This document shows, piece by piece, positions 53,991 through 64,000 of a stretch of DNA of 64,000 nucleotides; positions within the stretch are counted from its first letter, which is position 1, and each line of letters starts with the position of its first letter. The notes under the pieces are model-generated. The model was not told the DNA's origin and did no database searches. It saw nothing but the letters and a program-made list of their open reading frames with translations. This DNA comes from Leptolyngbya sp. SIOISBB (lineage in GTDB: Bacteria; Cyanobacteriota; Cyanobacteriia; Phormidesmidales; Phormidesmidaceae), in assembly GCA_010671905.1 (NCBI GenBank), contig JAAHII010000001.1, forward strand, positions 1,364,001-1,428,000. The letters run 5' to 3'. The translations under genes and the position numbers were made by a program.

Positions 53991-54858
53991 CTACCCCTTG
54001 AGGCCACTGCCAGATTCCGTTGGCACAATGTATCTTTGCATTACCACAAAGAAAATTAAGACCGGCAAAATTGAAATTACTGAGCCAGCAGCGATTAATC
54101 GCCAGTCTAAAGAGAAACTGCCAGCGAGTTTTTGCCACCCCTAGGGGCAGGGTGTAATATTCGGGGCGATCGAGCAAAATGAGAGGCCACAAAAAATCAC
54201 TCCAGGCCCCAATAAACACAAAAATGGCCAAGGTGACGAGAGCTGGTCGAGTCGAAGAAATCATCACATTCCACCAGATTCCCAATTCTGAGCAACCATC
54301 AATTCGAGCCGCTTCTTCCAACTCTTTGGGTACACCCAAAAATGCCTGACGCATCAGAAAAATGCCAAAGGCCGAGGCAATAAATGGAAAAATCAAGCCC
54401 AGATAGCTGTTGCGTAATCCTAACTGGACCGCTAATACGTAGAGCGGAATCATGACGATCTGAAAGGGGATCAGAATCGTTGCCACAATGAGGGCAAATA
54501 AAAACTTGCGTCCGGCAAACCGTAGCCGTGCTAAGGGGTACGCGGCGAGGGAGCAAAACAGGAGGTTTAGGCAAACGGTGAGCACCGCAACGATAATGCT
54601 GTTGATGAAGTATTGGCCAAAGGGGTTTTGCTGCCAGACCGTAATGAAATTGTTGAGGGTCGGTGTCGCGGGAATAAATTGGGGGGGAAAGGCGAAGATA
54701 TTTTCTTCCGGAGACTTGAAGGCAGTGCTGACTAGCCAGAGTAGTGGCAGCAACATGACGATCGCGATCGTACCCAGCACGCTATAAGTCACCACCAACC
54801 GGCCCCAGGATGACCGCCTAAGTTGGGCCACAAAAGTGTCTTTCTGAGTCGGTTTCAT
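53991..54858 (-). CDS. Sugar ABC transporter permease (MalG type), frameshifted near the end
   Basis: Inner-membrane permease of a carbohydrate ABC importer, about 288 residues with six helices. The ATPase-coupling EAA loop reads EEAARIDGCSELGIWWNVMI, and LPLLWLVSTAFKSPEEN and PFQIVMIPLYVL are typical. The track protein ends in a wrong tail after LPLGVAKTRW. In GGCAAAAACTCGC, dropping one A gives LPLGVAKLAGSFSLDWRLIAAGSVIS, the usual last helix, ending at TAG 53991. A one-base homopolymer insertion is likely. No partner binding protein or ATPase is adjacent. It starts four bases after the preceding tab2-like gene, likely cotranscribed. Confidence 0.9.
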
Positions 54859-54862
54859 GGGG

Positions 54863-55726
54863 TTAGCCTAGCTGTAGACTCTGCATCAGCCAGAAACCGG
54901 CAAATGCCTCCGTGTTGGGATCCGCTTGCACCGCTAAAAAGTGAACTTGGTTGGCCTGCTGTTTAGCGGTTTCGAAGTTTTCAGCCTCTTGCTGTAACTC
55001 CGGTGTGTTGAGGGTGGCAATGACCCAACTATCAGCGCTACCAGTTTCTAAGATCAGTCTGGGAGTTTTGCCCGGTTCGATCCGCAATTCGCTGACTTCT
55101 AGCCCCGACAACCAACCGGCCATCGGCTGCGCCCGTGAGGAAAAAATGACTAGCCCCGGCACCATGACCTCATCAGCAACGCCAGCGAACTGAGGGGCAA
55201 AGGCTTCCCCAAAGTCAATCGGCCACTCTGACATATCGGCAAAATCTTTGGCAGGCAAAGACACCAAGGCCCACTGTTGACCAATCAACGCATCCGGTAA
55301 CGGATTGGGGGCTGGCGGGGGCGCTCCGACACTGGGTGAAGGCTTGTCGGTATAGCCCGGTTCCTGGGGATAGACTTCGCGGCGACGATACTCCATCCAT
55401 TGCTGCAGCGCTAAAGTCCGACGGCTGGGTTGGACAGCAATCCCTAACTCATCACAGGCGCGAGTGATCATGTTTTGCATGGCAAACCGAAAGAATCGGA
55501 TGCGGCTTGGGGGGGCAGGCGCTTGGGCGATCGCTTCGGTGATCGCATTTTTCAGCTCGATGGAGTTAACTTCGGTATTGGCAACAAATTTGCTAAAGCG
55601 AAACAGCTGAGCGGGATCCGCATTAACAGTCTGCAGCCCTTCGCTGATCAGGACTTCCCAACGCTTTTTGTTGTTCTCATCCAAGATCGGGCGAGAATAA
55701 AAATCTATTTCCCAAACGGTACCCAT
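54863..55726 (-). CDS. Tab2/Atab2-like RNA-binding protein (DUF1092)
   Basis: A 287-residue protein of the DUF1092 family, found across oxygenic phototrophs. Homologs Tab2 and Atab2 bind psaB mRNA and aid photosystem I translation; the cyanobacterial member's role is less clear. Family marks: the opening TVWEIDFYSRPILDENNKKRWEVL, RIRFFRFAMQNMITRACDELGI and a C-terminal GFWLMQSLQLG. A Pro-rich linker (about 130-150) lies in the middle. The permease gene follows after four bases. Confidence 0.9.
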   Translation of the reverse strand: MGTVWEIDFYSRPILDENNKKRWEVLISEGLQTVNADPAQLFRFSKFVANTEVNSIELKNAITEAIAQAPAPPSRIRFFRFAMQNMITRACDELGIAVQPSRRTLALQQWMEYRRREVYPQEPGYTDKPSPSVGAPPPAPNPLPDALIGQQWALVSLPAKDFADMSEWPIDFGEAFAPQFAGVADEVMVPGLVIFSSRAQPMAGWLSGLEVSELRIEPGKTPRLILETGSADSWVIATLNTPELQQEAENFETAKQQANQVHFLAVQADPNTEAFAGFWLMQSLQLG

Positions 55727-55967
55727 AGGTGTTTTTTAGCTCGTTACTATTGCCGAATGAAATCGCCAAAGTGAAATTGAAACCGGCAGTCATTGGCCAA
55801 GCCTGGTTGCAACCTCAGACAGGCTAACGGCAAAGCTAGTTTATGCCTGGGTGGACTACCTCAGCTCAAGCCAACGCCATGTTGACGCTGAGTCAACGTA
55901 TCTAGGCAACCCATAGACATTAAGCCACCGGCATACCAGCGCGATTTTGCGGATCACTTTGGCATGT

Positions 55968-56843
55968 CTATAGTTCGTTGCTGGCCAGCATCTTGCCGAC
56001 ATTTTGCAATCGACTATCGACATCTGACATTACGGTATCAAATTCTTTGAGCACTTCTCCGGGATACTTTTCCAAGACTTTGGTGGATAAGGAAATGCGA
56101 CCGCGTTGCTCATCGAGGCTGACAATGATGGCTTTGATATCTTGTCCGGCCTTGAGTAAATTTGACAGGGAATCGACGTAATTTTGACTAATTTGGTTAA
56201 TGTGTAACAGGCCCGTGACCCCATCAAAACTGACGAACGCGCCGTAGGGCTTAAGGCTGGCGACGTTACCGTGCACCAGTTGACCCACTTCTAGGGTGGA
56301 CATGGCTTGCGATCGCGCGGCAATCCGTTGAGAGAGCACCAGCTTATTGGCTTCTTGATTGACCTCTAAAAAGCCCACGGAGAGCGTCGTGTCCACCAAA
56401 GCATCGAGGTCTGCTGATTGCGAGAGGTGCGATCGCGGAACGAAGCCCCGCAGCCCTTCCACGTCAACAATCACGCCACCCTTGTTTGTACCCGTCACCT
56501 TGACATCCAGAATGTCTTTGTTAGCTTCTTTTTGCAGTAGGCGTTCCCAGACTTGCTGTACCATCAGCCGTCGCAGCGACAGCACGACTCGCCCTTCCTG
56601 ATCCTGATCGCGGATGATGAGAAATTCGAATTCCTCACCCAAGGGCAGGGTTTCCTCCAGATTTTCGACTCGCTCTAGAGAGGCTTCCTTGAGGGGCAAA
56701 AAGGCGTCAGATTTGCCGCCAATCTCTACCATGGCACCTTCCGAGCCGTGACCGATGACTGTTCCTTTAACCGTGCTACCGGATTGAAAGGTATAGTCGT
56801 GATCAGCCAAGGCGCGGGCAAAATCTTCAGTCGAAAAGGTCAA
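55968..56843 (-). CDS. S1 RNA-binding-domain protein (short ribosomal protein S1 homolog)
   Basis: A 291-residue protein with three S1 (OB) domains. Domain 1 begins GSTVKGTVIGHGSEGAMVEIGGKSDAFLP; domain 2 is KVTGTNKGGVIVDVEGLRGFVPRSHLS; domain 3 is VGQLVHGNVASLKPYGAFVSFDGVTGLLHINQIS. It is the size of the second, shorter S1 of cyanobacteria rather than the six-domain enterobacterial form. It binds mRNA with the 30S subunit. Single gene. Confidence 0.92.
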   Translation of the reverse strand: MTFSTEDFARALADHDYTFQSGSTVKGTVIGHGSEGAMVEIGGKSDAFLPLKEASLERVENLEETLPLGEEFEFLIIRDQDQEGRVVLSLRRLMVQQVWERLLQKEANKDILDVKVTGTNKGGVIVDVEGLRGFVPRSHLSQSADLDALVDTTLSVGFLEVNQEANKLVLSQRIAARSQAMSTLEVGQLVHGNVASLKPYGAFVSFDGVTGLLHINQISQNYVDSLSNLLKAGQDIKAIIVSLDEQRGRISLSTKVLEKYPGEVLKEFDTVMSDVDSRLQNVGKMLASNEL

Positions 56844-56973
56844 AGTCGGGCCTCCCCCGGTTGCTGCAAAAATTTAGTCTTCCAATCATAGCAACCGATT
56901 TACAGGCTGAAACATTTGCCTAGATCGGATCCAGTTAGGTCCTTATAACCCCTCATGGCTAGAACATCGGGAA

Positions 56974-58479
56974 TTAATGGGATGGGCTGAACGGAGACAG
57001 CAGCGATCGCCCCCATTGGTTCAGTTGTCGAGCGATTTGGATGTGGGGCTCGTCGGGCACGATGGGGATAATATCAGCAGCCTGGCCCGTCTGCAGGAGG
57101 GCGATCGCGCGGTTTGCTGCCTCTAGCCCAGTGACATAGGCTTTTTCCTGCGACCAAGAGCCGTGGCGGGTGACAATCCAATCACCACTCATAAAGACAT
57201 TCTGGAAGCTGGTTTGCCCCGGTAGCAAGTAGCGATAGCTGCCAGGCGCAAAGTGGGTCACTCCTTGAGGGATGCGAATGACGCTGTGATCGACAATCTT
57301 GGCCTCTCCAAAGGCCGGTAGACAACCGGTCAAATTCTCCTGCACTAAGGGCAATACTTCTTCATCGTCAAGATAGAGGAACTGGTTGGCGTGGTAATAG
57401 TCCACTTCGATCACGCTACCAGGCTCATCCCGATACTCGTCGTGTAAGGCATTGAGATCAAAGAACGTCCATCCTGTGGTTTGGTGGAAGCCAAAACAAG
57501 CGTTGGAGGGCAGAGGAACTTCGATTTTGCGATCAAACCACAGTCGGGTGGCGAGTACGTCAACCCCACCTAAATTTTGCACATCGCGAAACTCTTCTCG
57601 ACGCCGCAGGGCGGGACTGCTAGCGACAATTTTCTTCAAGCCAGTGATCCCGACAGAGAAAATGACTGCGTCAGCTTCAAACACCTCATCGCCGCAAACG
57701 ACGCCAGTCAGGCGATCGCCCTCGCCCTCAATGACATCGGTGACTCGATGATTGGCCAAGATTTGGCCTCCAGCGGCCTCAATCGCCTGAGTCCATGGAC
57801 GAAAGATTTGTTCACCAACCGTGCCGCGGCACCAGCGCACGTCAAAGTCGGGTTGATGAGCCAGGATGAAGTAATAGAGCATGCCCAAGGTGGCCGCAGC
57901 GGAACATTGTTCCCCCGGTGCAAATAGCCCCACTAGTAGCATCGGTTCAAAAGCTTCTTTATACAGTCGTTCTGAGACGCCAAATTGCCGAAATAGTTCA
58001 CGGGCCGACAGGCGATCGTAACGTCGCCAGGCATCGTCAGAATTGTCAAAGTCCACCACTGAGTAGAGCAGCGGTAGGGCCGAGAGGCGATCGCTCAAAG
58101 GCAATCGCTTAAAGTCGGTGTAGACAAAGGTACCCAAGGGACTGGGGAGATAAGGCTGCATTTGGAACAGCGGCGACTCGACTTCTAAGCCGTGGGGCGA
58201 ATATTGGCTAGAACAGGTATAAGGCGTAAAGGGTTGAATGCCTAATTCATCAACGAGTCCAAAAATATTGCTGTAGGGATACCAGAAGCCGTGAATGCCC
58301 GCCTCGACCGAGCGCCCTTGCTCAGTTTGCCAGCCCGCGACTAACCCACCCGGATAGCTGCCCGCTTCTAACAAGGTGACGGCATAGCCTTGCTTAGCTA
58401 AATGATAAGCTGCGCCTAAACCGGCCCAACCGGCTCCCACCACAACTACTCGTGGTGTTGACTGTTCTTGATCGTTCAT
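56974..58479 (-). CDS. FAD-dependent oxidoreductase of the phytoene/zeta-carotene desaturase type
   Basis: A 501-residue flavoprotein. The FAD dinucleotide motif is near the N-terminus (VVVVGAGWAGLGAAYHLAKQG ... LLEAGSYPGG), and the C-terminal FAD-binding motif is VFMSGDWIVTRHGSWSQEKAYVTGLEAA, the form in CrtP/CrtQ-like enzymes. It is likely a carotenoid or related isoprenoid desaturase/isomerase paralog; the substrate is not determined. I start at ATG 58479; the track TTG 58491 is less likely. Divergence from known CrtP prevents a symbol. Confidence 0.85.
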   Translation of the reverse strand: MNDQEQSTPRVVVVGAGWAGLGAAYHLAKQGYAVTLLEAGSYPGGLVAGWQTEQGRSVEAGIHGFWYPYSNIFGLVDELGIQPFTPYTCSSQYSPHGLEVESPLFQMQPYLPSPLGTFVYTDFKRLPLSDRLSALPLLYSVVDFDNSDDAWRRYDRLSARELFRQFGVSERLYKEAFEPMLLVGLFAPGEQCSAAATLGMLYYFILAHQPDFDVRWCRGTVGEQIFRPWTQAIEAAGGQILANHRVTDVIEGEGDRLTGVVCGDEVFEADAVIFSVGITGLKKIVASSPALRRREEFRDVQNLGGVDVLATRLWFDRKIEVPLPSNACFGFHQTTGWTFFDLNALHDEYRDEPGSVIEVDYYHANQFLYLDDEEVLPLVQENLTGCLPAFGEAKIVDHSVIRIPQGVTHFAPGSYRYLLPGQTSFQNVFMSGDWIVTRHGSWSQEKAYVTGLEAANRAIALLQTGQAADIIPIVPDEPHIQIARQLNQWGRSLLSPFSPSH

Positions 58480-58566
58480 TGCTGCGTCCAATACGGTCTA
58501 CGATTTCATCTACCTACAACTCTATTGCCGTTGCTGCCAGGTTCTGAGAAACATTGGCGGTCATCA

Positions 58567-59169
58567 TCAACGACTCAAGCCGGATGCCCAATGCATAAAG
58601 TAAGTGGATACCAATAACAGTGTGAACGTAATTCTCCATTTTTGCTTAACGGCAACTCTCGACTGCTGGATTAAGGCACACAGAAGTAACGGTAGTAGTA
58701 CGCCTAACTCAATGACTAGGTTGTAGTAGAAGTAGTAGTTGAATAGACTGATTTTTCCAGCACTGGGAAGCAGTCCAAAGGGCAGTCGAAACAAGCGATC
58801 GCTAGCAGGCCAAAGCAGCGGCAGCGCCGTGACCCCCACGAGCATATCTAGCCAAACATGCGAAAGTCCCGCCAATACGAGCTGCGCACTAGCACGCCAA
58901 AGTTGCTGTCCTCTAACGCCCGCGACAAAGCAGCCCGCGAGGGTCAGCATCGGTAACCCCAAAGCGAACAGCAACGAATGGGTAATGCGCAATCCCGCGT
59001 TGGCACTAGGGTGCAAAGCTGGAATGACATAATCCAAATCGGGTAAGAGGGCAATCACGATCAGCCAGCCGACCCAACCTAAGCGAAAAAAGCTCCACCG
59101 AGGTTGAGAAAAAGAGAGAATCCACCCAATCGCCCCGCCGACCAAACTGTGCCCAATAAATGAAGACAT
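58567..59169 (-). CDS. YdjM-type membrane metal-dependent hydrolase (DUF457)
   Basis: A 200-residue protein with four or five membrane helices. Conserved polar residues in helices match the family: an early His in FIGHSLVGGAIGW, LLPDLDYV, RITHSLLFAL and LSHVWLDMLVG. These His/Asp form the putative metal site. The physiological substrate is unknown. Single gene, followed on the other side by the IS110 leader. Confidence 0.88.
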   Translation of the reverse strand: MSSFIGHSLVGGAIGWILSFSQPRWSFFRLGWVGWLIVIALLPDLDYVIPALHPSANAGLRITHSLLFALGLPMLTLAGCFVAGVRGQQLWRASAQLVLAGLSHVWLDMLVGVTALPLLWPASDRLFRLPFGLLPSAGKISLFNYYFYYNLVIELGVLLPLLLCALIQQSRVAVKQKWRITFTLLLVSTYFMHWASGLSR

Positions 59170-59239
59170 GTTTTCTGGCTAGTTCTTAGGATAATGAAGC
59201 TTTGTGGACCCTAGCTCTTGTTGTATACCCTTGTATCTT

Positions 59240-59400
59240 GAAGACCAGAGCGGTAGACCGTTCTCCCCCCGGTTTCAGAAACCGAGATTTAGTCTAGGTC
59301 GCCGTTCTCCATTGGTGGAGAACTCGAAAAATCGCCAGGGTCTAGAACCCGCATCGGACAAGGTCGAGTCGCCCATGATCAATCTCTAAGAGCGGGAGCA
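59240..59400 (+). ncRNA. Candidate IS110 bridge RNA
   Basis: The non-coding stretch directly before the transposase has three hairpins: CGGT-AG-ACCG (59251-59260), CGGTTT-CAG-AAACCG (59270-59284) and GTTCTCC-ATTGGT-GGAGAAC (59304-59323). In IS110 elements the region upstream of the recombinase encodes a bridge RNA that guides target and donor pairing, with stem-loops of this kind. The guide loops are not resolved. The element is degraded, so activity is unlikely. Confidence 0.55.
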
Positions 59401-59404
59401 TCGA

Positions 59405-60358
<954 letters not shown>

Positions 60359-60364
60359 TTTATC

Positions 60365-60874
60365 TGGCTGCCGAGCGAGGGGTTGACATCCAAGATAATC
60401 GCTAAATCTCGGGTAGCACCTTTCGTCGTTATTCCATTGCTCGATTTCTGGCGCATCGACACTAACGACATCAATAATATGATCTTCACAAACAAGACCA
60501 TAGTGAGCGGTTGCTCCAGGATATTGGTTATTTACAAAGGTTGTAGAATACACAAATTCTAGGTACTGTGAGCGCGAATAAGTACGAAATCTTCTTCCCT
60601 CGAATACCTCGCCTGCGACGGGCATAGCATAGGACTCGTTACGGATGGAATAGGCTAAGTACTGCTCGAATTTGATTTTGTAGCCACGGCTGTCGGTGCC
60701 TACGAAAATAGGGGCGCAATTTTCGAGCTTTATATCAGCGTCAGCAATGCTAACTGTTTCAGGTTCTCCAACAATCCCTGCTAGAACATAGAGTATGATG
60801 CCATTTGCCTCTAGCTCTTCTATTCGAGCCAAAAACAAACTGCGAGTCCCATCAATTTCTTCACAGAGGCTCAT
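60365..60874 (-). pseudogene. Hypothetical protein, 3' end interrupted by IS110
   Basis: The first 160 residues are protein-like, with HYGLVCEDHIIDVVS and FVYSTTFVNNQYPGA, and belong to a small-protein family seen in cyanobacteria, function unknown. After PRFSDYLG the frame enters the IS110 end (CQPLARQPDKL...), so the native C-terminus is lost. In the track the ORF continues to 60287 inside the IS. Start ATG 60874. It lies just before topA in the reverse direction. Confidence 0.65.
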
Positions 60875-60909
60875 CTAAAATTCATTCCTGATCCGGAAAT
60901 GTCAGGGTT

Positions 60910-63690
60910 TTAATGTTCGGACTCATCAGGCGTTTTTTTGGCGGCAGTGCTCTTTTTGGTCGTCGAAGACTTCTTGGCCGTGGTGGTTTTGGCACCAGTT
61001 GATTTGGAAGCTGCCGCTTGTTTTGTGGTTGAAGTCTTCCGCGTAGTTGTTTTCTTGGCTGTGGACTTCTTGGCTGTCGCTTTTTTCGCGGTGGTCTTCT
61101 TCGTCGTAGCCTTTTTCGCGGTGGATTTCTTACGAGTGGTTTTCTTCTTGGTTCCTGCTTTGGCCGTAATGAGAGCGATCGCTTCCTCTAACGTAATGTC
61201 GCTCTCCGTCTTGCCCTCTGGTAAGCCCGCATTAGTCTTGCCATGCTTCACATACAGGCCGTAGGGACCCTTGTAAACCGCAATGAGCCCGTCATCATCG
61301 GGATGCTTGCCAAGCTCCTTCAGCGGCTCAGCTTTGCGACGTCCCCGACCGGCTTTGGGCTGCGCTAAGAGTTCTAAAGCACGCTCTAGGCTGACAGTGA
61401 GGACATTGTCATCACCTTTGAGCGATCGATAGTCCTTGCCCTCTTTACCCTGATCATGAACCACATATGGACCAAAGCGTCCCAAACTTGCCTTAACTGG
61501 TTTGCCACTTTCGGGATGGGCACCTAAGAGTCGCGGCAGCGCCAATAGGCCGACCGCCATCTCCATGGTCACATCTTCGGGCTTTTTGCCTTTCGGTAGT
61601 GAGGCTCGCTTGGGTTTGGGTTTCTCTTCGGTAGCATCACCCAGCTGCACATAAGGACCGTAAGCTCCAATCAGGACATAGATTGGTTCGCCCGTTTCCG
61701 GATGGAAGCCCAATTTTTCGGGACCTTCGAGTTTCTGCTTGAGCAGTAGCTGCACCTGATCGGCATCTAAATCAGCCGGGGACACATCAACCGGCACCGA
61801 GGCCTTAACCGGACCGTTTTCGTCTTCCGTTTCCACATAGGGACCATACCGTCCGATGCGCACTTTAGCGGCCAAGCCATCTAGATCAACGGTGCGAGCC
61901 TCTGCCGGGTCAATTTGACTTTCCTGTTCATGTACCTGAGTTTCCAGTCCCTCATCCCCGGCGTAGAAATCTTTGAGGTAAGGCAGCCAAGCCGCTTCTC
62001 CGGTCGAAATGTGGTCCAGGGTGCGTTCCATGCGGGCGGTGAAACCGACATCTACCAAGTCCGGAAAATGGCTAGAGAGCAGGTCGGTAACCGCAAAGGC
62101 GGTAAACGTTGGCGTCAGACTGTTGCCATTAGCTGTGACATAACCGCGATCGATAATGGTGCCAATCACACTAGCGTAGGTACTCGGACGGCCAATACCT
62201 TCGCTTTCGAGGGTTTTGACGAGGGTTGCTTCGGTGTAGCGAGCCGGGGGCTGAGTTTCGTGACCCACCGCTTCCAGCTCATTGCAGTTAACGGCATCCC
62301 CAACAGCTAGCCGCGGCAACAACACTTCCTGATTTTCGATCGCCGCATCAGGATCATCTGATCCTTCGACATAGGCGCGGAAGAAGCCGGGAAAATCAAT
62401 GCGCTTACCCGTCGCGCGGAAAATCGCGTTGTCCACCTCAATCTGCACCGTGATGTTGGTTTGCCGCGCTTCCGCCATTTGGGTCGCGACGGTGCGCTTC
62501 CAGATCAGGTCATATAGCGATAATTCGCGACCACTCAAACCCGTTTCCTGCGGGGTGCGAAAAGCCTGACCGGCAGGTCGAATGGCTTCGTGTGCTTCTT
62601 GGGCTGACTTACTTTTCGTCGCGTACTGACGAGGTTTAGGGCTGAGGTAGTCACTGCCGTACTTGGTCTCGACGCAGCTGCGAGCTGCCGCGATCGCCTG
62701 CTGCGACAAGTGCACCGAGTCGGTACGCATATAAGTAATGTAGCCCTGCTCGTAGAGGCTCTGAGCGACTCGCATGGTGTCTCGCGCCGAGAGCCGCAGC
62801 TTGCGGTTTGATTCCTGCTGCAGGGTAGATGTTGTGAAGGGTGGTGACGGTTTACGAGTTGAAGGACGCTCCTCCAGGTTCGCGATTGTCCAAGCGCCTG
62901 CTTGCAACCGTTCCTGCAGCGTATTAGCCTCAGTCTCATTCAACAGAACAACATCGCGACCCGCCGCAATCTGTCCGGTATTTTCATCAAAATCACTGCC
63001 CGTAGCGAGACGCTTGCCATCGAGCGTAATGAGCTTAGCCTCAAAGGATTCACTATCCTTCAACAGTTGCGCCTTGAGATCCCAATAAGAACCTCGGCGG
63101 AAGGCGCGGCGGGCTCGCTCACGTTCGACCAATAACTTGACGGCAACGGACTGCACCCGTCCCGCCGAGAGACCCCACGCAATTTTTTTCCACAGTAGCG
63201 GCGACAGGGTATACCCCACTAAGCGATCAAGGATACGCCGGGTCTCCTGCGCTCGGACTAACTGGTCATCGATGTCACGGCAATTATCTAAAGCCGCTTG
63301 AATCGCCTCTTCCGTGATTTCGTGAAACACCATGCGCTTAATCGGCACTTTGGGTTTCAGGACCTGCAATAGATGCCAGCTAATGCTTTCACCTTCGCGG
63401 TCTTCGTCAGTGGCCAGTACCAGTTCGTCAACGTTTTTTAGAGCGTCTTTGAGGGTTTTAACAACTTTCTTTTTGTCGGAAGGAACGACATAGAGAGGTT
63501 CAAAATCCGCTTCTGGGTTTACCCCCAGCTGTGCCCATTTTTCGCCTTTAACCGAGGCGGGAATCTCACTCGCCGATCGCGGCAAATCTCTCACATGCCC
63601 CATCGATGCCTCAACTCGATATCCGGCGGGCAAATAGTTCCGAATAGTCTTGGCTTTAGTGGGTGACTCAACAATGACGAGGGTGGACAT
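60910..63690 (-). CDS. topA: DNA topoisomerase I
   Basis: Type IA topoisomerase relaxing negative supercoils, 926 residues. N-terminal TOPRIM domain: [19 protein letters not shown] and the metal triad ATDEDREGE. The catalytic Tyr is in [15 protein letters not shown], and [15 protein letters not shown] is a late motif of the fold. Zinc fingers are absent; instead there are C-terminal repeats ([46 protein letters not shown]). The last 85 residues are a Lys/Thr/Ala tail ([22 protein letters not shown]) like histone H1, probably binding DNA non-specifically. Start ATG 63690. Confidence 0.97.
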   Translation of the reverse strand: MSTLVIVESPTKAKTIRNYLPAGYRVEASMGHVRDLPRSASEIPASVKGEKWAQLGVNPEADFEPLYVVPSDKKKVVKTLKDALKNVDELVLATDEDREGESISWHLLQVLKPKVPIKRMVFHEITEEAIQAALDNCRDIDDQLVRAQETRRILDRLVGYTLSPLLWKKIAWGLSAGRVQSVAVKLLVERERARRAFRRGSYWDLKAQLLKDSESFEAKLITLDGKRLATGSDFDENTGQIAAGRDVVLLNETEANTLQERLQAGAWTIANLEERPSTRKPSPPFTTSTLQQESNRKLRLSARDTMRVAQSLYEQGYITYMRTDSVHLSQQAIAAARSCVETKYGSDYLSPKPRQYATKSKSAQEAHEAIRPAGQAFRTPQETGLSGRELSLYDLIWKRTVATQMAEARQTNITVQIEVDNAIFRATGKRIDFPGFFRAYVEGSDDPDAAIENQEVLLPRLAVGDAVNCNELEAVGHETQPPARYTEATLVKTLESEGIGRPSTYASVIGTIIDRGYVTANGNSLTPTFTAFAVTDLLSSHFPDLVDVGFTARMERTLDHISTGEAAWLPYLKDFYAGDEGLETQVHEQESQIDPAEARTVDLDGLAAKVRIGRYGPYVETEDENGPVKASVPVDVSPADLDADQVQLLLKQKLEGPEKLGFHPETGEPIYVLIGAYGPYVQLGDATEEKPKPKRASLPKGKKPEDVTMEMAVGLLALPRLLGAHPESGKPVKASLGRFGPYVVHDQGKEGKDYRSLKGDDNVLTVSLERALELLAQPKAGRGRRKAEPLKELGKHPDDDGLIAVYKGPYGLYVKHGKTNAGLPEGKTESDITLEEAIALITAKAGTKKKTTRKKSTAKKATTKKTTAKKATAKKSTAKKTTTRKTSTTKQAAASKSTGAKTTTAKKSSTTKKSTAAKKTPDESEH

Positions 63691-64000
63691 AGATTGATCG
63701 TTATAAGATTCCTAGATTCCGTGACGTTAGCGGATAAGTTGTACAAACAGAAAGGATTGTTAACTAAGATTTCAGATTTTGCTCATCACCCTTAGTGCTG
63801 CAGGCTGCTTCCTGTTCACTCCTAACACATCATCTCTGCAATATCTAAATCGAACTTAGCGCATTTGTCCCGGAGAGTACCCAGATTGGTTTTAAGGGCA
63901 TCAGACATCGATAGGCACGTTTGAGCCATCGAGTTGCCCCATGACGTAGGTTCAGGGAGTTCTGGTTGGCAAGCGGTTTAGACAGGAACACAAGATGTCA
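63691..64000. other. Intergenic region at window end
   Basis: Promoter region of topA on the minus strand. I see no gene to the edge. Confidence 0.5.

Noticed and set aside
60910-61264. Plus-strand ORF 60938-61264 (Val/Phe/Ala-rich, membrane-like)
   Set aside because: Antisense of the Lys/Thr/Ala tail of topA; the hydrophobic appearance is a codon-complement artefact.

Overview
This window is a piece of a cyanobacterial chromosome. The evidence is the dense scatter of the palindrome GCGATCGC (HIP1), and genes found mainly or only in oxygenic phototrophs: chlorophyll synthase ChlG, the cytochrome b6f subunit PetP, a Tab2/Atab2-type protein, an SpkB-type kinase with pentapeptide repeats, a Get3d-like ATPase with an alpha-crystallin-like tail, and Uma2/DUF820. 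The gene mix looks like a filamentous Leptolyngbya-type organism; I cannot name a species from sequence alone.

Layout. 1-11 kb is housekeeping: a cut SRPBCC-type ORF with a clear terminator, a frameshifted endonuclease/exonuclease/phosphatase protein, a pterin dehydratase, a flavoprotein, a glycosyltransferase, a peptide-ABC binding lipoprotein and pheT. 11-17 kb holds an SpkB-like kinase split by a G7 tract, an IS element with a 9-bp target duplication, an NfeD/SPFH pair and a deaminase. 17-24 kb has an MscS channel, a DUF190 protein and a two-gene unit (membrane-anchored alpha/beta hydrolase plus a putative permuted papain-like protein). 24-31 kb is the clearest accessory region. It holds a LysR/DJ-1/monooxygenase/truncated-SDR cassette and a broken PD-(D/E)XK-like plus P-loop NTPase resembling antiviral STAND (Avs) proteins. 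Only one HIP1 site lies between about 23616 and 30900. 31-36 kb contains small broken genes, a methyltransferase-kinase-methyltransferase tandem duplication, another methyltransferase, GrpB and a CDP-alcohol phosphotransferase. 37-44 kb contains two AAA-like (AAA_35-type) ATPases, one fused to GAF and to a CxxC carboxymuconolactone-decarboxylase domain, the other with a VMAP-like N-terminal domain. Between them lie a broken membrane gene and a flavodoxin-fold protein. 44-59 kb returns to core functions: hisF, petP, get3d-like, chlG, PBP1A, sigA, an ArsR regulator, a sugar ABC permease, tab2-like, an S1-domain protein and a carotenoid-desaturase-like enzyme. 59-64 kb has a degraded IS110 transposon with a hairpin-rich leader (candidate bridge RNA), a gene interrupted by it, and topA.

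A striking property of the window is the number of one-base frame shifts. Most need one surplus base to be removed, often in a homopolymer. They affect core genes (chlG, the ABC permease, spkB) and an IS copy whose target duplication is still perfect. I therefore think many are insertion-type sequencing errors. A few in-frame nonsense codons (33974, 40291, 59563) look like real decay. Frameshifted genes are annotated over their full reconstructed span with the lesion noted.

I see no tRNA, rRNA or CRISPR array. The best candidates for something new are the broken Avs-like NTPase island, the AAA-GAF-CMD fusion, the hydrolase/permuted-papain pair, the IS110 leader RNA, and two strongly structured non-coding stretches (44655-44727 and 51452-51526).
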